This document shows positions 1 through 7,378 of a stretch of 64,000 nt of DNA, one piece after another. Numbering within the stretch: position 1 is the first letter of the stretch; each line of letters opens with the position of its first letter. Position numbers and translations under genes: made by a program. Where the stretch lies: positions 1 through 64,000 of the forward strand of contig CANQDE010000004.1 in the NCBI GenBank assembly GCA_947591475.1, given 5' to 3'. This stretch comes from an uncultured Alistipes sp. (GTDB taxonomy: Bacteria; Bacteroidota; Bacteroidia; Bacteroidales; Rikenellaceae). The notes under the pieces were generated by a model, which saw only the letters and a program-made list of their open reading frames with translations, did no database searches and was not told where the DNA came from.

Positions 1-77
1 TTCCGAACAGAGAAGTTAAGCTCACTCACGCCGATGGTACTGCGATTCGCTCGTGGGAGAGTAGGTAGCCGCCTCTT
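1..77 (+). rRNA. rrf: 5S ribosomal RNA, 3' part
   Basis: The first 77 bases match the 3' two thirds of a bacterial 5S rRNA: the conserved CCGAACAGAGAAGTTAAGC segment of loop B/helix III, then the GCCGATGGTACTGCG and GGGAGAGTAGGTAG segments. The 5' part lies outside the window, so this is the distal end of an rRNA operon. A strong intrinsic terminator follows at once. The exact 3' end (75-78) is approximate. Confidence 0.93.
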
Positions 78-78
78 C

Positions 79-114
79 AAGCCGAGTAGTTCAGTCGAAC
101 TGCTCGGCTTTTTT
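79..114 (+). terminator. Intrinsic terminator of the rRNA operon
   Basis: A perfect stem (AAGCCGAGTAGTTC / GAACTGCTCGGCTT) around a short loop is followed by a T run, directly after the 5S rRNA. Confidence 0.9.
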
Positions 115-476
115 GTTTTGGTGCCCTGCTGTGCGGGATTTACTGTCTGCCCCTCGCCTTGAAGAGGCGGCCGGTGCCGCCAAGTACAGACAATTCCCCT
201 ACCCCCCCCCTTGAGAAGGGGGACTTTGGTTTACATGCTAACAACGGAAAGGATGGTCTGAGTGCGATTACTTGGATCGACCTTTGAAACGAAGTTCAAG
301 CACGGTTCTTGGTGTCGTGTTTTATCTTGCTTTTGCCCCTTTCGTGCCAATGAGAAAGGGCGATTCGTTTACGAATAGGATCGTATCAATAAAAAATCGT
401 ATATTTGTAAACAAAATAAAATAAAACCGATGCGGCCGTCGGGGTTCCGACGACCCGTCCCAAATGGCTGCAACAC
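115..476. other. Intergenic region with two hairpins and a promoter
   Basis: No gene is apparent in these 362 bases. There are two GC-rich hairpins (CGCCTTGAAGAGGCG near 155-170 and CCCCCTTGAGAAGGGGG near 207-223) resembling degenerate REP-type stems. TATATTTG at 400-407, a match to the Bacteroidetes -7 element TAnnTTTG, probably drives the lipoprotein gene starting at 477. Confidence 0.6.
400..407 (+). promoter_or_regulatory. Bacteroidetes-type -7 element (TATATTTG)
   Basis: TATATTTG fits the TAnnTTTG consensus and lies about 70 bases before the 477 start codon in an AT-rich stretch. No clear TTG is seen in the -33 zone. Confidence 0.6.
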
Positions 477-1484
477 ATGAAACACATTACCACGAAACGA
501 ATTTTTCAGGTCGTCGCCGTCCTCGCGCTCGCAATCACCGCAACAGGGTGCGACGCATTCCGCAGTCTGCGCGATTCGAATGGCATGACCGCACAAGGAC
601 GCCCCTACGAACTTATCATCGTCTGCGGGCACGAAGCATGGAACGGCGAATTGGGCGATTCGCTGCGGGCCGTTTTTACTGCGCCGGTGCCCTATATCAA
701 TCAGACAGAACCGATTTTCGACGTTCTGCGCATTACCGAACGGGGCTATACGGGCACGGTCGCCCAGCACCGCAACATCCTGAAATTGATCGTCGATCCG
801 ACGTTGCAACAGGCCGAGGCGGGCGTGCAATATGACGTTACGGCCGAACCGCAAATCATCGTTACGCTGCAAGGCCCTACGCAGGAGGCTCTAACCGAAT
901 ACCTCGCCGCCCATCGGACGGAATTGGTACAGGCTTTCGAGCAGGCCGAGCGCGACCGCGCCATCCGCTACGCGGAGCGATATTTCGCACCGGAGGTGAG
1001 CAAGGCTATCGAAGCACGGTTCGGCGTTCGGATGAAAGTGCCGCGCGGCTACATCGTAGCGGCATCGCAGCCTGATTTTCTGTGGGCCCGTTACGAGTAT
1101 CCAGAGGCCGAACAGGGATTTATCATTTACTCCTATCCCTACGAAGGGCCCGAATCACTTTCGCCGGAGGCGTTGCTCGCAGCCCGCAACCGGTTCACCG
1201 CCCGTATTCCGGGCGAGGCCGCCGGCTCCCACATGACTACCTCGGACGTCATCGAACCGAGCTATCGGATGTTCCGGTTAGAGGGACGTTTGTGGTGCGA
1301 GCTGCGCGGATTCTGGGATCTCGCAGGCGGTTTCATGGGCGGCCCGTTCGTGAGCTTCACGACGGTGGACACGAAAACGAACCGCGTATTCACGCTCGAC
1401 TGCTACGTCTTTTCGCCGAAATTGCACAAACGCAACTTCGTTCGAGGCGTAGAACACTTGCTCTACCAAGTCCATTTCGATTAA
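477..1484 (+). CDS. DUF4837 family lipoprotein
   Basis: A 335-residue protein. The N-terminus has a basic start, a hydrophobic stretch and a lipobox-like ITATGC with Cys at about residue 25, so it should be a lipoprotein exported by Sec and processed by signal peptidase II. The rest, including the segment around YELIIVCGHEAWNG (about 41-55), resembles the Bacteroidetes-restricted DUF4837 family, whose function is unknown. The ATG at 477 is the only start giving a complete signal peptide. A TATATTTG promoter lies upstream, and an R1 repeat hairpin begins four bases after the stop codon. The family call is by recognition of the general pattern; no catalytic motif is visible. Confidence 0.8.
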   Translation: MKHITTKRIFQVVAVLALAITATGCDAFRSLRDSNGMTAQGRPYELIIVCGHEAWNGELGDSLRAVFTAPVPYINQTEPIFDVLRITERGYTGTVAQHRNILKLIVDPTLQQAEAGVQYDVTAEPQIIVTLQGPTQEALTEYLAAHRTELVQAFEQAERDRAIRYAERYFAPEVSKAIEARFGVRMKVPRGYIVAASQPDFLWARYEYPEAEQGFIIYSYPYEGPESLSPEALLAARNRFTARIPGEAAGSHMTTSDVIEPSYRMFRLEGRLWCELRGFWDLAGGFMGGPFVSFTTVDTKTNRVFTLDCYVFSPKLHKRNFVRGVEHLLYQVHFD

Positions 1485-1485
1485 C

Positions 1486-1728
1486 CGCCGCTTTTGGAAG
1501 CGGTTCCTGATGCGATGGAGTGTACACTGTGCTTATTAAGGCTTTTTTCGCTGCCGACCGTTTGAACGGGGTCCCTTATGCGGTGGAGGGTTCCGATGCT
1601 TGGTAAAGTTATCTTCGCTGCCGATTGTTTTCCCCGAAAACGGTAGGTAGCGACTGCGACTTTCTAAAGCAGAATAACGGTCTATCGCATAAGGAAGCCC
1701 GTTCAAACGGGCTGACCCACTGATAAGA
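1486..1728 (+). repeat. R1 intergenic repeats, tandem composite
   Basis: Two R1 units in direct orientation. Unit one starts with the hairpin CCGCTTTTGGAAGCGG at about 1489, followed by TTCCTGATGCGATGGAG and TTCGCTGCCGACCG. Unit two begins with GTTTGAACGGGG and TCCCTTATGCGGTG, followed by ATCTTCGCTGCCGA. A reverse-oriented fragment (TCGCATAAGGAAGCCCGTTC AAACGGGC) ends just before the next gene. There is no coding potential. Confidence 0.75.
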
Positions 1729-3144
1729 ATGCAACTATTAGGACTTTTCTTTTTGATTATCTACTCGTTAGCCATCCTCGGCGTCATTCTGGTCATCATC
1801 ACTGATAACCGGAATCCGTTGAAGACGGTGCCGTGGACCGTCGTCCTGTTGCTCGCGCCGGTCGTTGGACTGGTCTTCTATTTCTTTTTCGGACAGAACC
1901 TCTCGAAACAGCGCATCATCTCGCACCGTACCCGCAAACGCATCCATACCCGCCTCGAAGCCGCCGGATCGGCCGGATGTCCTCGCATACCGGACAAATG
2001 GCAACCGCTTTCGGAATTGCTCGTCAATACCATTCAGGCCGTGCCGCTCTACGGGAGCCACCTCACGCCCTACACCGACGGGCAGAGTAAAATGGAGGCC
2101 TTGCGCGAAGCCATCGCCGCTGCCCGCCACCACATCCATCTGCAATACTACATCTTCTGCGACGACCGCACCGGCCGCGAATTGCGCGATTTGCTCATCC
2201 GCAAGGCCCGCGAAGGCGTCGAGGTGCGCATTCTCTACGACGACGTGGGATGCGCGCGCGTCAAAAAGCGATTCTTCAAGGAGATGCGCCGCAACGGCAT
2301 CGACGTGCGGGCTTTTTTGCACGTGCAGTTCCCGCTCTTCACCAGCAAGGTCAACTATCGCAACCACCGCAAACTCGCCGTGATCGACGGCCGTATAGGA
2401 TTCCTCGGCGGCATGAACATCGCCGACCGCTACGTCGACGGTACCGGATGGGGAACGTGGCGCGACACCCATTTCCGCATCGAGGGCGGCGGCGTTACCG
2501 GATTGCAGGCCTCGTTTTTGAGCGATTGGTCGGCCACGACCAAACAGCCCCTCACCGACGCTGTCTATTATCCCGCCATACCGCACTTTTCCGACGGAGC
2601 CGCCATGCAGCTCGTTTCGAGCGGGCCGTTCGGGAAGTGGCGGGCGCTGTTGCAGGGCGAAAGCTATGCGATTGCCAACGCCCGTCAACGCATTTGGATA
2701 CAAACGCCCTACTACCTTCCCTCGGAGGTATTGAACACTGCCTTGCAGGCGGCCGCCTTGGCCGGACGCGACGTGCGGCTGATGCTGCCCGAACGATCGG
2801 ATGCCCGCATCGTCGATCTGGCCTCGCATTCGTTTTTGGACGACATGATGAAAGCTGGCGTACAGATCCTTTTTTACCGGCCCGGATTCCTCCATGCCAA
2901 AGGGTTGATTATCGACGACGATCTATGCGTCATCGGGTCGGCGAACATGGATTTCCGCAGTTTCGAACACAATTTCGAAGCCAATGCGTTCGTCTACGAC
3001 CGCGATTTCAACGCCCGCATGAGTGCGATTTTCGAACGGGATGCCCAACAATGCCATGTCGTAACGCCGAACGAATGGTTCCACCGACCGCGCCGGCAAC
3101 GCCTCGCCGAATCGTTCATGCGCCTTTTCGCGCCGCTGATGTAA
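1729..3144 (+). CDS. cls: Cardiolipin synthase (phospholipase D family)
   Basis: A 471-residue inner-membrane enzyme predicted to join two phosphatidylglycerols into cardiolipin. Two N-terminal transmembrane segments (about 3-25 and 35-55) form the PLDNc region. Two PLD catalytic motifs follow: NHRKLAVIDG at about residue 212 (HxKxxxxD) with GGMNIAD after it, and LHAKGLIIDD at about residue 389 with GSANMDFRS after it. Length and architecture match bacterial Cls enzymes. ruvC follows after 45 bases and may share the transcript. Upstream is R1 repeat DNA with no clear promoter. Confidence 0.93.
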   Translation: MQLLGLFFLIIYSLAILGVILVIITDNRNPLKTVPWTVVLLLAPVVGLVFYFFFGQNLSKQRIISHRTRKRIHTRLEAAGSAGCPRIPDKWQPLSELLVNTIQAVPLYGSHLTPYTDGQSKMEALREAIAAARHHIHLQYYIFCDDRTGRELRDLLIRKAREGVEVRILYDDVGCARVKKRFFKEMRRNGIDVRAFLHVQFPLFTSKVNYRNHRKLAVIDGRIGFLGGMNIADRYVDGTGWGTWRDTHFRIEGGGVTGLQASFLSDWSATTKQPLTDAVYYPAIPHFSDGAAMQLVSSGPFGKWRALLQGESYAIANARQRIWIQTPYYLPSEVLNTALQAAALAGRDVRLMLPERSDARIVDLASHSFLDDMMKAGVQILFYRPGFLHAKGLIIDDDLCVIGSANMDFRSFEHNFEANAFVYDRDFNARMSAIFERDAQQCHVVTPNEWFHRPRRQRLAESFMRLFAPLM

Positions 3145-3189
3145 AACGGCCGATGTCTTTCGAACCTTTCGATAAACCAACTCGGAATC

Positions 3190-3810
3190 ATGAAAAACGA
3201 TTCTCTTGAAAAATACCGTATTTTGGGCATCGACCCGGGCACGAACTACATGGGTTACGGCGTATTGGAGGTCGAGGGGCGCACGCTGCGCTCGGTCGTA
3301 TTGGGAGCGATCGACTTGCACAAGATGACCGATCCCTATGCCAAACTGCGCTACATTTTCGAGCGGGTCGGGGCGCTCGTCGATGAATATCGACCCCGCG
3401 AGGCGGCGCTCGAATCGCCTTTTTTCGGGGCCAACGTGCAGTCGATGTTGAAATTGGGACGTGCGCAAGGCGTGGCGATGGCTGCGGCGCTCAGTCGCGG
3501 CATCGCGGTGGCGGAATACGCACCGTTGCGCATCAAACAGTCCATCACAGGACGCGGTGCCGCCACGAAAGAGCAGGTCGCAAGCGTCATTTGCCGGTTG
3601 CTGGCTATCGACACCCCGTCCAAATACGATGCGACCGACGGTATGGCCGCTGCCTTGTGCCACTATTTCGCTACGACCAGTCCGTTGAACGCGGCGTTGG
3701 GCAATGAACGGGTAAAGGGGCTCGGCGGTGGAAAAAAAGCGGCTTCTAAAAATGGGTCGCAAAGTTGGGAGCAGTTTCTGCACGCCCATCCCGAACGGGA
3801 AATCCATTGA
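3190..3810 (+). CDS. ruvC: Crossover junction endodeoxyribonuclease RuvC
   Basis: A 206-residue Holliday junction resolvase acting with RuvAB. The opening ILGIDPGTNYMGYGV carries the first catalytic Asp (about residue 13), the second acid is in AALESPFFG (about 75), the basic patch includes RIKQSITGRGAATKEQV, and the final Asp pair is in YDATDGMAAALCH (about 150). It is some 20 residues longer than E. coli RuvC, with a basic C-terminal tail (GGGKKAASKNGS), as is common in Bacteroidetes. It follows cls closely. Confidence 0.95.
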   Translation: MKNDSLEKYRILGIDPGTNYMGYGVLEVEGRTLRSVVLGAIDLHKMTDPYAKLRYIFERVGALVDEYRPREAALESPFFGANVQSMLKLGRAQGVAMAAALSRGIAVAEYAPLRIKQSITGRGAATKEQVASVICRLLAIDTPSKYDATDGMAAALCHYFATTSPLNAALGNERVKGLGGGKKAASKNGSQSWEQFLHAHPEREIH

Positions 3811-4149
3811 GCGGCGGACGTGCGCAGCCGAATGATTTCGCCTTAATTATTTACTTTCTGACGATGCGTTTCGTACCAGTTAATAATAAAGCGGGGCGAA
3901 GACTGCGGAGTGGACGCCGATAGGCGGGCCTCCGCTGGCGGAGGCTTCGGCCAGCGCGGCTCGAAGAGCCGCTTTATTATTAGTATGGGACGCATGGTTT
4001 TCGGGTAAAGGAGGAAACGGTGGGCAGCGAAGAAAGCGTTGAAAAACACTGGAACGCTCCAACGCATAAGGAAGCCCTTTCAAAAGGGCCGGAAGCGAAG
4101 ATAACGGTCGAAAGCAAGATAACAGTTTACCGCACTAATAAAAAATTTT
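3811..4149. repeat. Composite of R3 and reverse R1 repeats
   Basis: No gene. It holds a GTACCAGTTAATAA motif at 3874-3887, an R3 element (3890-3952: GCGGGGCGAAGACTGCGGAG, then CGGGCCTCCGC / GCGGAGGC), a GCGGCTCGAAGAGCCGC hairpin, and a reverse-oriented R1 (GGTGGGCAGCGAAGAAAGC, then CGCATAAGGAAGCCC, hairpin CCCTTTCAAAAGGG at about 4075). It ends with a second R1-like tail (TACCGCACTAATAAAAAA). Confidence 0.75.
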
Positions 4150-4157
4150 TATCTTTG
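4150..4157 (+). promoter_or_regulatory. Bacteroidetes-type -7 element (TATCTTTG)
   Basis: TATCTTTG lies 53 bases before the deacetylase start codon, immediately after the A-rich tail of an R1 repeat. Confidence 0.75.
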
Positions 4158-4210
4158 CACAGTTTGTCGGGCCGAGAATATCCGACAGGCACGCTACCGA
4201 TCATTCTGCC

Positions 4211-4819
4211 ATGCGACTGAAACCGCCGAAAATAATCCGTCGACTGATGCCCGATCTGATTTGGGAAATCGACGATGACGAGGGGGTGTTCCTTACCTTC
4301 GACGACGGCCCGACGCCGGGCATCACCGAGTGGATTCTCGCCACGTTGGACAAGTACGACGCCAAAGCGACCTTTTTCGTTCTGGGGAAGAATATCGAGA
4401 TGTACCCCGATCTGTATCAGCGGATTCTCGATGCGGGCCATCGTGTCGGCAACCATACCTATTCGCATCAGAAGGGGTGGGGCATGAGCCTCGAACGCTA
4501 TACGGAGGACGTCGATTTCGCCAACGATTTCATTCACAGCAAGCTGTTCCGGCCGCCGTATGCACAGATTACGCCCGCGCAGACCCGTCTGTTGGCGCAA
4601 CGTTACAAGTTGGTGATGTGGGACATCCTTTCGCGCGACTACAATCGGCGGTTGTCGCCGCGCACCTGTCTGAAAAACGTTACGAAATACCTCGAACCCG
4701 GCTCCATCGTTGTGTTCCACGATAGCGTCAAGGCCTTTCGCAATATGCGTTATGCGTTGCCGCGCACGTTGGAACGGATCCGACAGATGGGGCTGAAATG
4801 CAAATCCATTCCGCTTTGA
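4211..4819 (+). CDS. Polysaccharide deacetylase family protein
   Basis: A 202-residue NodB-homology domain protein predicted to remove acetyl groups from cell-wall or other N-acetylated glycans. Visible motifs are FLTFDDGPTPG (motif 1, catalytic Asp pair, about 29-39), HRVGNHTYSH (motif 2 metal-binding His, about 77-86), LFRPPYAQIT (motif 3), a motif 4-like VMWDILSRDY, and SIVVFHDS (motif 5). There is no obvious signal peptide, so it may be cytoplasmic or peripheral; the natural substrate is not evident. The CvpA-like gene follows 16 bases downstream. Confidence 0.88.
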   Translation: MRLKPPKIIRRLMPDLIWEIDDDEGVFLTFDDGPTPGITEWILATLDKYDAKATFFVLGKNIEMYPDLYQRILDAGHRVGNHTYSHQKGWGMSLERYTEDVDFANDFIHSKLFRPPYAQITPAQTRLLAQRYKLVMWDILSRDYNRRLSPRTCLKNVTKYLEPGSIVVFHDSVKAFRNMRYALPRTLERIRQMGLKCKSIPL

Positions 4820-4835
4820 TTCGATTGTTGCCGTT

Positions 4836-5360
4836 ATGAACCTTTTCGATTTGCTCGTTTATATCGTGCTCGCGCTCGCCGTGTGGAACGGTTGGCGGCG
4901 GGGGTGCATCGTGCAGTTGTGCAGTTTGGCCGGATTGTTCATCGCTGTATGGCTCGCCGCGCAGTTCGGCGCTGAGGTCGGCCGGTTCGTCGGGCTCGAA
5001 GGCGAAGCCGTCGCTCCGGGCGGATTCGTCATCGTGTTGTTGGCGGCCTTGTGTGCTGCAGCCTTGGTTGGTCGTTCGTTGCGTAAGTTATTGCATTTCG
5101 CCGGTTTGGGATTCATCGACGTTTTGTTGGGCATCGCCGTGGCCGTCGTGAAATATGTGCTTTTGCTGAGCGTGCTTTTCACGGCGTTCGAACGGATGAA
5201 TGCCCAATGGCGGATCGTCGAACCGCAGACGATCGAACGTTCGAAAACCTATCGTCCGATGTTGAAGGTCGCCGATCGGGTCTTTCCGTTCGTCGAACGG
5301 CTGTGGCAGGAGCAGGTCTTTATGGATTGGCCCGACGAGCAAAGCGGTACGGATATTTGA
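4836..5360 (+). CDS. CvpA family membrane protein
   Basis: A 174-residue protein with four hydrophobic segments (about 2-20, 27-45, 62-80 and 97-118), the order of the CvpA (colicin V production protein) family. The opening MNLFDLLVYIVLALAVWNGW, followed by RRG, is the usual family start. The C-terminal 55 residues are soluble. In other bacteria CvpA is linked to envelope homeostasis, but no biochemical activity is established. It is likely co-transcribed with the deacetylase upstream. Confidence 0.85.
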   Translation: MNLFDLLVYIVLALAVWNGWRRGCIVQLCSLAGLFIAVWLAAQFGAEVGRFVGLEGEAVAPGGFVIVLLAALCAAALVGRSLRKLLHFAGLGFIDVLLGIAVAVVKYVLLLSVLFTAFERMNAQWRIVEPQTIERSKTYRPMLKVADRVFPFVERLWQEQVFMDWPDEQSGTDI

Positions 5361-5394
5361 GGCTGCGCGGCTTTTGCGCGGCGTACGGATTCAT

Positions 5395-5470
5395 AACCGG
5401 CGGGAGCGTCGATAACGGTTGAAAGCAAAATAACGGTCTGTCGCACAAATAAAATTTTCTTTTTCACAAA
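5395..5470. repeat. R1-tail fragment
   Basis: GATAACGGTTGAAAGCAAAATAACGG followed by CTGTCGCACAAATAAAA resembles the tail of the composite at 4095-4145, indicating a degenerate R1 fragment before the ribosomal protein promoter. Confidence 0.5.
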
Positions 5471-5478
5471 AAGTTTTT

Positions 5479-5486
5479 TAACTTTG
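5479..5486 (+). promoter_or_regulatory. -7 element (TAACTTTG) of the rpsF operon
   Basis: TAACTTTG in a T-rich stretch, about 100 bases upstream of rpsF. The transcript would carry a roughly 95-nt leader. Confidence 0.75.
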
Positions 5487-5492
5487 CAACCC

Positions 5493-5589
5493 CGAGTGGG
5501 AAAATGAACGATCGAGGTCGGGCCGCATGGTGCGGAACTCCCTCACCGAGTTTGGATAGCATTGACCACTTAATTAATAAATAAGTAAA
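5493..5589 (+). promoter_or_regulatory. rpsF leader, candidate S6:S18 binding structure
   Basis: The leader contains a GCCGCATGGTGCGG hairpin (about 5521-5534) and a downstream CTCACCGAG segment with an exposed CCG. In many bacteria a leader with a CCG-bearing bulge is bound by the S6:S18 complex to shut off rpsF-rpsR expression. The gene order fits that model. Assignment to that RNA family is inference; no covariance search was possible. Confidence 0.4.
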
Positions 5590-5934
5590 ATGAACAATTA
5601 CGAAACCGTTTTCATCGTCACGCCCGTCCTTTCGGACCAGCAGGTCAAGGAGGTCGCTGACAAATTCCAAGGTGTCATCACCGAGAACGGCGGTCAGATT
5701 GTGAACATGGAGGCGTGGGGCCTGAAAAAACTCGCTTACTCCATTCAGAAAAAGACCACCGGTTTCTACTTCCTGATGGAGTTCACGGGCGAGGGCAGCC
5801 TCATCGAAACGCTCGAAACGCAGTATCGCCGCGACGAGCGGATCATCCGTTTCTTAACTTTCAAGCAGGACAAGTTCGCCGTGGAGTACTCGGAGAAACG
5901 TCGTGCGAAACTTTCTAACAAACAGGAGGAGTAA
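5590..5934 (+). CDS. rpsF: Small ribosomal subunit protein bS6
   Basis: A 114-residue protein starting [19 protein letters not shown], the standard S6 beginning, with the [20 protein letters not shown] core strand and the [10 protein letters not shown] segment. S6 pairs with S18 in the central domain of the 30S subunit. It is the first gene of rpsF-rpsR-rplI, with rpsR two bases after its stop codon. The start follows an A-rich TTAATAAATAAGTAAA leader. Confidence 0.97.
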   Translation: MNNYETVFIVTPVLSDQQVKEVADKFQGVITENGGQIVNMEAWGLKKLAYSIQKKTTGFYFLMEFTGEGSLIETLETQYRRDERIIRFLTFKQDKFAVEYSEKRRAKLSNKQEE

Positions 5935-5936
5935 CC

Positions 5937-6218
5937 ATGGCACAGGAAAACAAAGCTGCACAATCCGAAATCCGGTACCTCAATCCGGTGTCCGTCGATG
6001 TCAAGAAAAAAAAGTATTGCCGTTTCAAGAAGCTCGGTATCAAATACGTGGATTACAAGGACGGCGAATTCTTGAAAAAATTCCTCAATGAGCAGGGAAA
6101 AATTCTGCCCCGCCGTCTGACCGGTACGTCGCAGAAGTTCCAGAAGAAGGTCGCTCAGGCCGTGAAGCGTGCTCGCCACCTCGCCATCCTGCCCTTCGTA
6201 ACCGATTGCATGAAATAA
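5937..6218 (+). CDS. rpsR: Small ribosomal subunit protein bS18
   Basis: A 93-residue protein with the S18 core [18 protein letters not shown] and [16 protein letters not shown], then the [18 protein letters not shown] helix. An N-terminal extension of about 20 residues precedes the core, as in other Bacteroidetes. Placement between rpsF and rplI is the conserved bacterial order. A purine-rich AAAGAGGAGGAG follows the stop and serves rplI. Confidence 0.97.
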   Translation: MAQENKAAQSEIRYLNPVSVDVKKKKYCRFKKLGIKYVDYKDGEFLKKFLNEQGKILPRRLTGTSQKFQKKVAQAVKRARHLAILPFVTDCMK

Positions 6219-6238
6219 TTAAAGAGGAGGAGACGACA

Positions 6239-6682
6239 ATGCAAGTGATATTACTCAAGGATATGGACAAGCTGGGTTACACGAACGACATCGTGAATGT
6301 AAAACCCGGTTATGCGAACAACTACCTCATCCCACAGGGGTATGCGAAGGTCGCTACGGCTGCCGCGAAGAAGGTGTTGGCTGAGAATCTGAAACAGCGT
6401 GCGCACAAGGATGCCAAAATCCTGGCCGATGCGCAGGCTTTGGCCGAGACGATCGCCAATCTGCCGTTGACGCTCAGCGTGAAAGCCGAAGAGGGCAAAT
6501 TGTTCGGTACGATTACGGCAACCGACTTGGCCGAGGCTTTGGCTGCGAAAGGCATTACGATCGATCGCAAGGCGATTGCCGTCGATGCTATCAAGACGGT
6601 GGGCGAGTACGAAGCTACTGCCAAGTTGCATCGCGAGGTGAAGGCGACCATCAAGTTCTCGGTGGTGGCTGCTGCTGAATAG
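6239..6682 (+). CDS. rplI: Large ribosomal subunit protein bL9
   Basis: A 147-residue protein starting MQVILLKDMDKLGYTNDIV, then the L9 signature VKPGYANNYLIPQGYAK, a long connecting helix and a C-terminal domain. An in-frame ATG lies 33 bases upstream, but it overlaps the rpsR end and would add [11 protein letters not shown], which is foreign to L9. The start at 6239 follows a strong purine-rich AAAGAGGAGGAG, one of the few Shine-Dalgarno-like sites here. It is the last gene before the terminator. Confidence 0.97.
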   Translation: MQVILLKDMDKLGYTNDIVNVKPGYANNYLIPQGYAKVATAAAKKVLAENLKQRAHKDAKILADAQALAETIANLPLTLSVKAEEGKLFGTITATDLAEALAAKGITIDRKAIAVDAIKTVGEYEATAKLHREVKATIKFSVVAAAE

Positions 6683-6719
6683 TTTTTATCTTTTATCGGC
6701 GCAAGAGCCGTCGGTATGG

Positions 6720-6752
6720 GTCGGGAAGCTAACGTGGCTTCCCGACTTTTTT
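6720..6752 (+). terminator. Terminator of the rpsF-rpsR-rplI operon
   Basis: A perfect stem GTCGGGAAGC / GCTTCCCGAC with a short loop, followed by a T run. Confidence 0.9.
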
Positions 6753-6753
6753 A

Positions 6754-6874
6754 CCGCTTTTGAAAGCGGTTCCCGATGCGGTGGGATGTTTCGGTGCTTT
6801 TTATCGCTTTCTTCGCTGCCCACCGCTTCCCGCTTTACCCGAAAACGGTGCGATCCGTACCAGTTAATAAAAAA
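6754..6874 (+). repeat. R1 repeat, complete copy, forward
   Basis: Hairpin CCGCTTTTGAAAGCGG (6754-6769), then TTCCCGATGCGGTGGG, TTTCTTCGCTGCCCACCG, a CCCGAAAACGGTG segment and the tail CCGTACCAGTTAATAAAAAA (6855-6874). The tail forms a perfect 20-bp inverted repeat with 7192-7211, on the far side of ncRNA copy A. Confidence 0.8.
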
Positions 6875-6879
6875 ATTCG

Positions 6880-6887
6880 TATCTTTG
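6880..6887 (+). promoter_or_regulatory. -7 element (TATCTTTG) of ncRNA copy A
   Basis: TATCTTTG placed identically in copies A and B and as TACCTTTG in copy C, about 7 bases before the presumed 5' end of the conserved RNA. Confidence 0.75.
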
Positions 6888-6893
6888 TCCCAG

Positions 6894-7066
6894 ACATATT
6901 GAAAGCGCATCGGCTTTTCTTCTTTGTTCGGAATTTGGACACTTTTGACAATAGAAGAATTTAAGTTGATGCTCGCGCTGTTTTTCGGCGTGGGCATTTC
7001 TTCAATCTTCTATTGTGGGCAGTCCAAAGCCTCGAACAAGGGTTGAGTGATTTGCCCGCTTTTTTA
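6894..7066 (+). ncRNA. Structured multicopy RNA, copy A
   Basis: A predicted transcript of about 172 nt. After a 5' arm (ATTGAAAGCGCATCGGCTTTTC) the RNA folds into a rod: 6924-6930 with 7033-7039, 6934-6940 with 7022-7028, 6948-6958 with 7006-7016, and 6969-6978 with 6988-6997 closing a TTTTT-containing loop. The first three helices change by compensatory pairs between copies A, B and C. The 3' end TTGAGTGATTTGCCCGC plus a T run resembles a terminator. Rod shape and size recall 6S RNA and the Bacteroidales-1 class, but identity is not proven. Confidence 0.8.
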
Positions 7067-7191
7067 TGCCCATATATACATTGCGGGGTCGGACCTATGG
7101 ATAACCTCCTTGAAGTTTCGGTCATTCTGATTCCAAATGGAATTCCTTCGCCTGAATGATTAGATCGGTTTTCCGGCAGGCTTCGGCTCCG
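7067..7191 (+). repeat. Conserved 3' tail of the multicopy RNA element, copy A
   Basis: This sequence after the first T run is also shared with the other two copies (ATGCCCATA, GGTCATTCTGATTCC, CTTCGCCTGAATGATT). It contains ATTCC/GGAAT inside a GTCATT/AATGAT helix and ends in a GC-rich element followed by TTTTTT. It may be a read-through extension or part of the repeated DNA unit. Confidence 0.55.
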
Positions 7192-7300
7192 CTTTTTTAT
7201 TAACTGGTACGGTTCACATTGTTTTTGAGGAAACGGTGGGCAGCGAAGAAAGCCTTGCCAAGCATAGTGGAAGGGCTACCGCGCTAATAAATATTGAGTT
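7192..7300 (-). repeat. R1 repeat, reverse orientation
   Basis: Starts with TTTTTTATTAACTGGTACGG, the exact inverse of the tail at 6855-6874, then GGTGGGCAGCGAAGAAAGCC and ends near CTACCGCGCTAATAAA. Together with the forward copy it brackets ncRNA A. Confidence 0.75.
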
Positions 7301-7335
7301 TCGATATATATTTTTTGATTTTCAAATTTTTTGTC

Positions 7336-7343
7336 TATCTTTG
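7336..7343 (+). promoter_or_regulatory. Promoter of the ABC exporter operon
   Basis: TATCTTTG with TTG at 7315-7317, an 18-bp spacer: a good Bacteroidetes promoter. It overlaps the upstream in-frame ATG at 7331, which supports the later start at 7379. Confidence 0.8.
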
Positions 7344-7378
7344 CGGACATCGAAAACCCCATTTCACAAGAGACGATT

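Noticed and set aside
1768..2895. Minus-strand open frame of 375 codons opposite cls
   Set aside because: Fully contained in the cls gene, with the His/Gln/Val-rich composition typical of antisense frames here.
6969..7046. A short ORF (MLALFFGVGISSIF...) inside the multicopy RNA, seen in all three copies
   Set aside because: The C-terminal half is not conserved in copy B, where the frame shifts, and base changes follow helix pairing instead of codon positions. RNA structure explains the conservation better.
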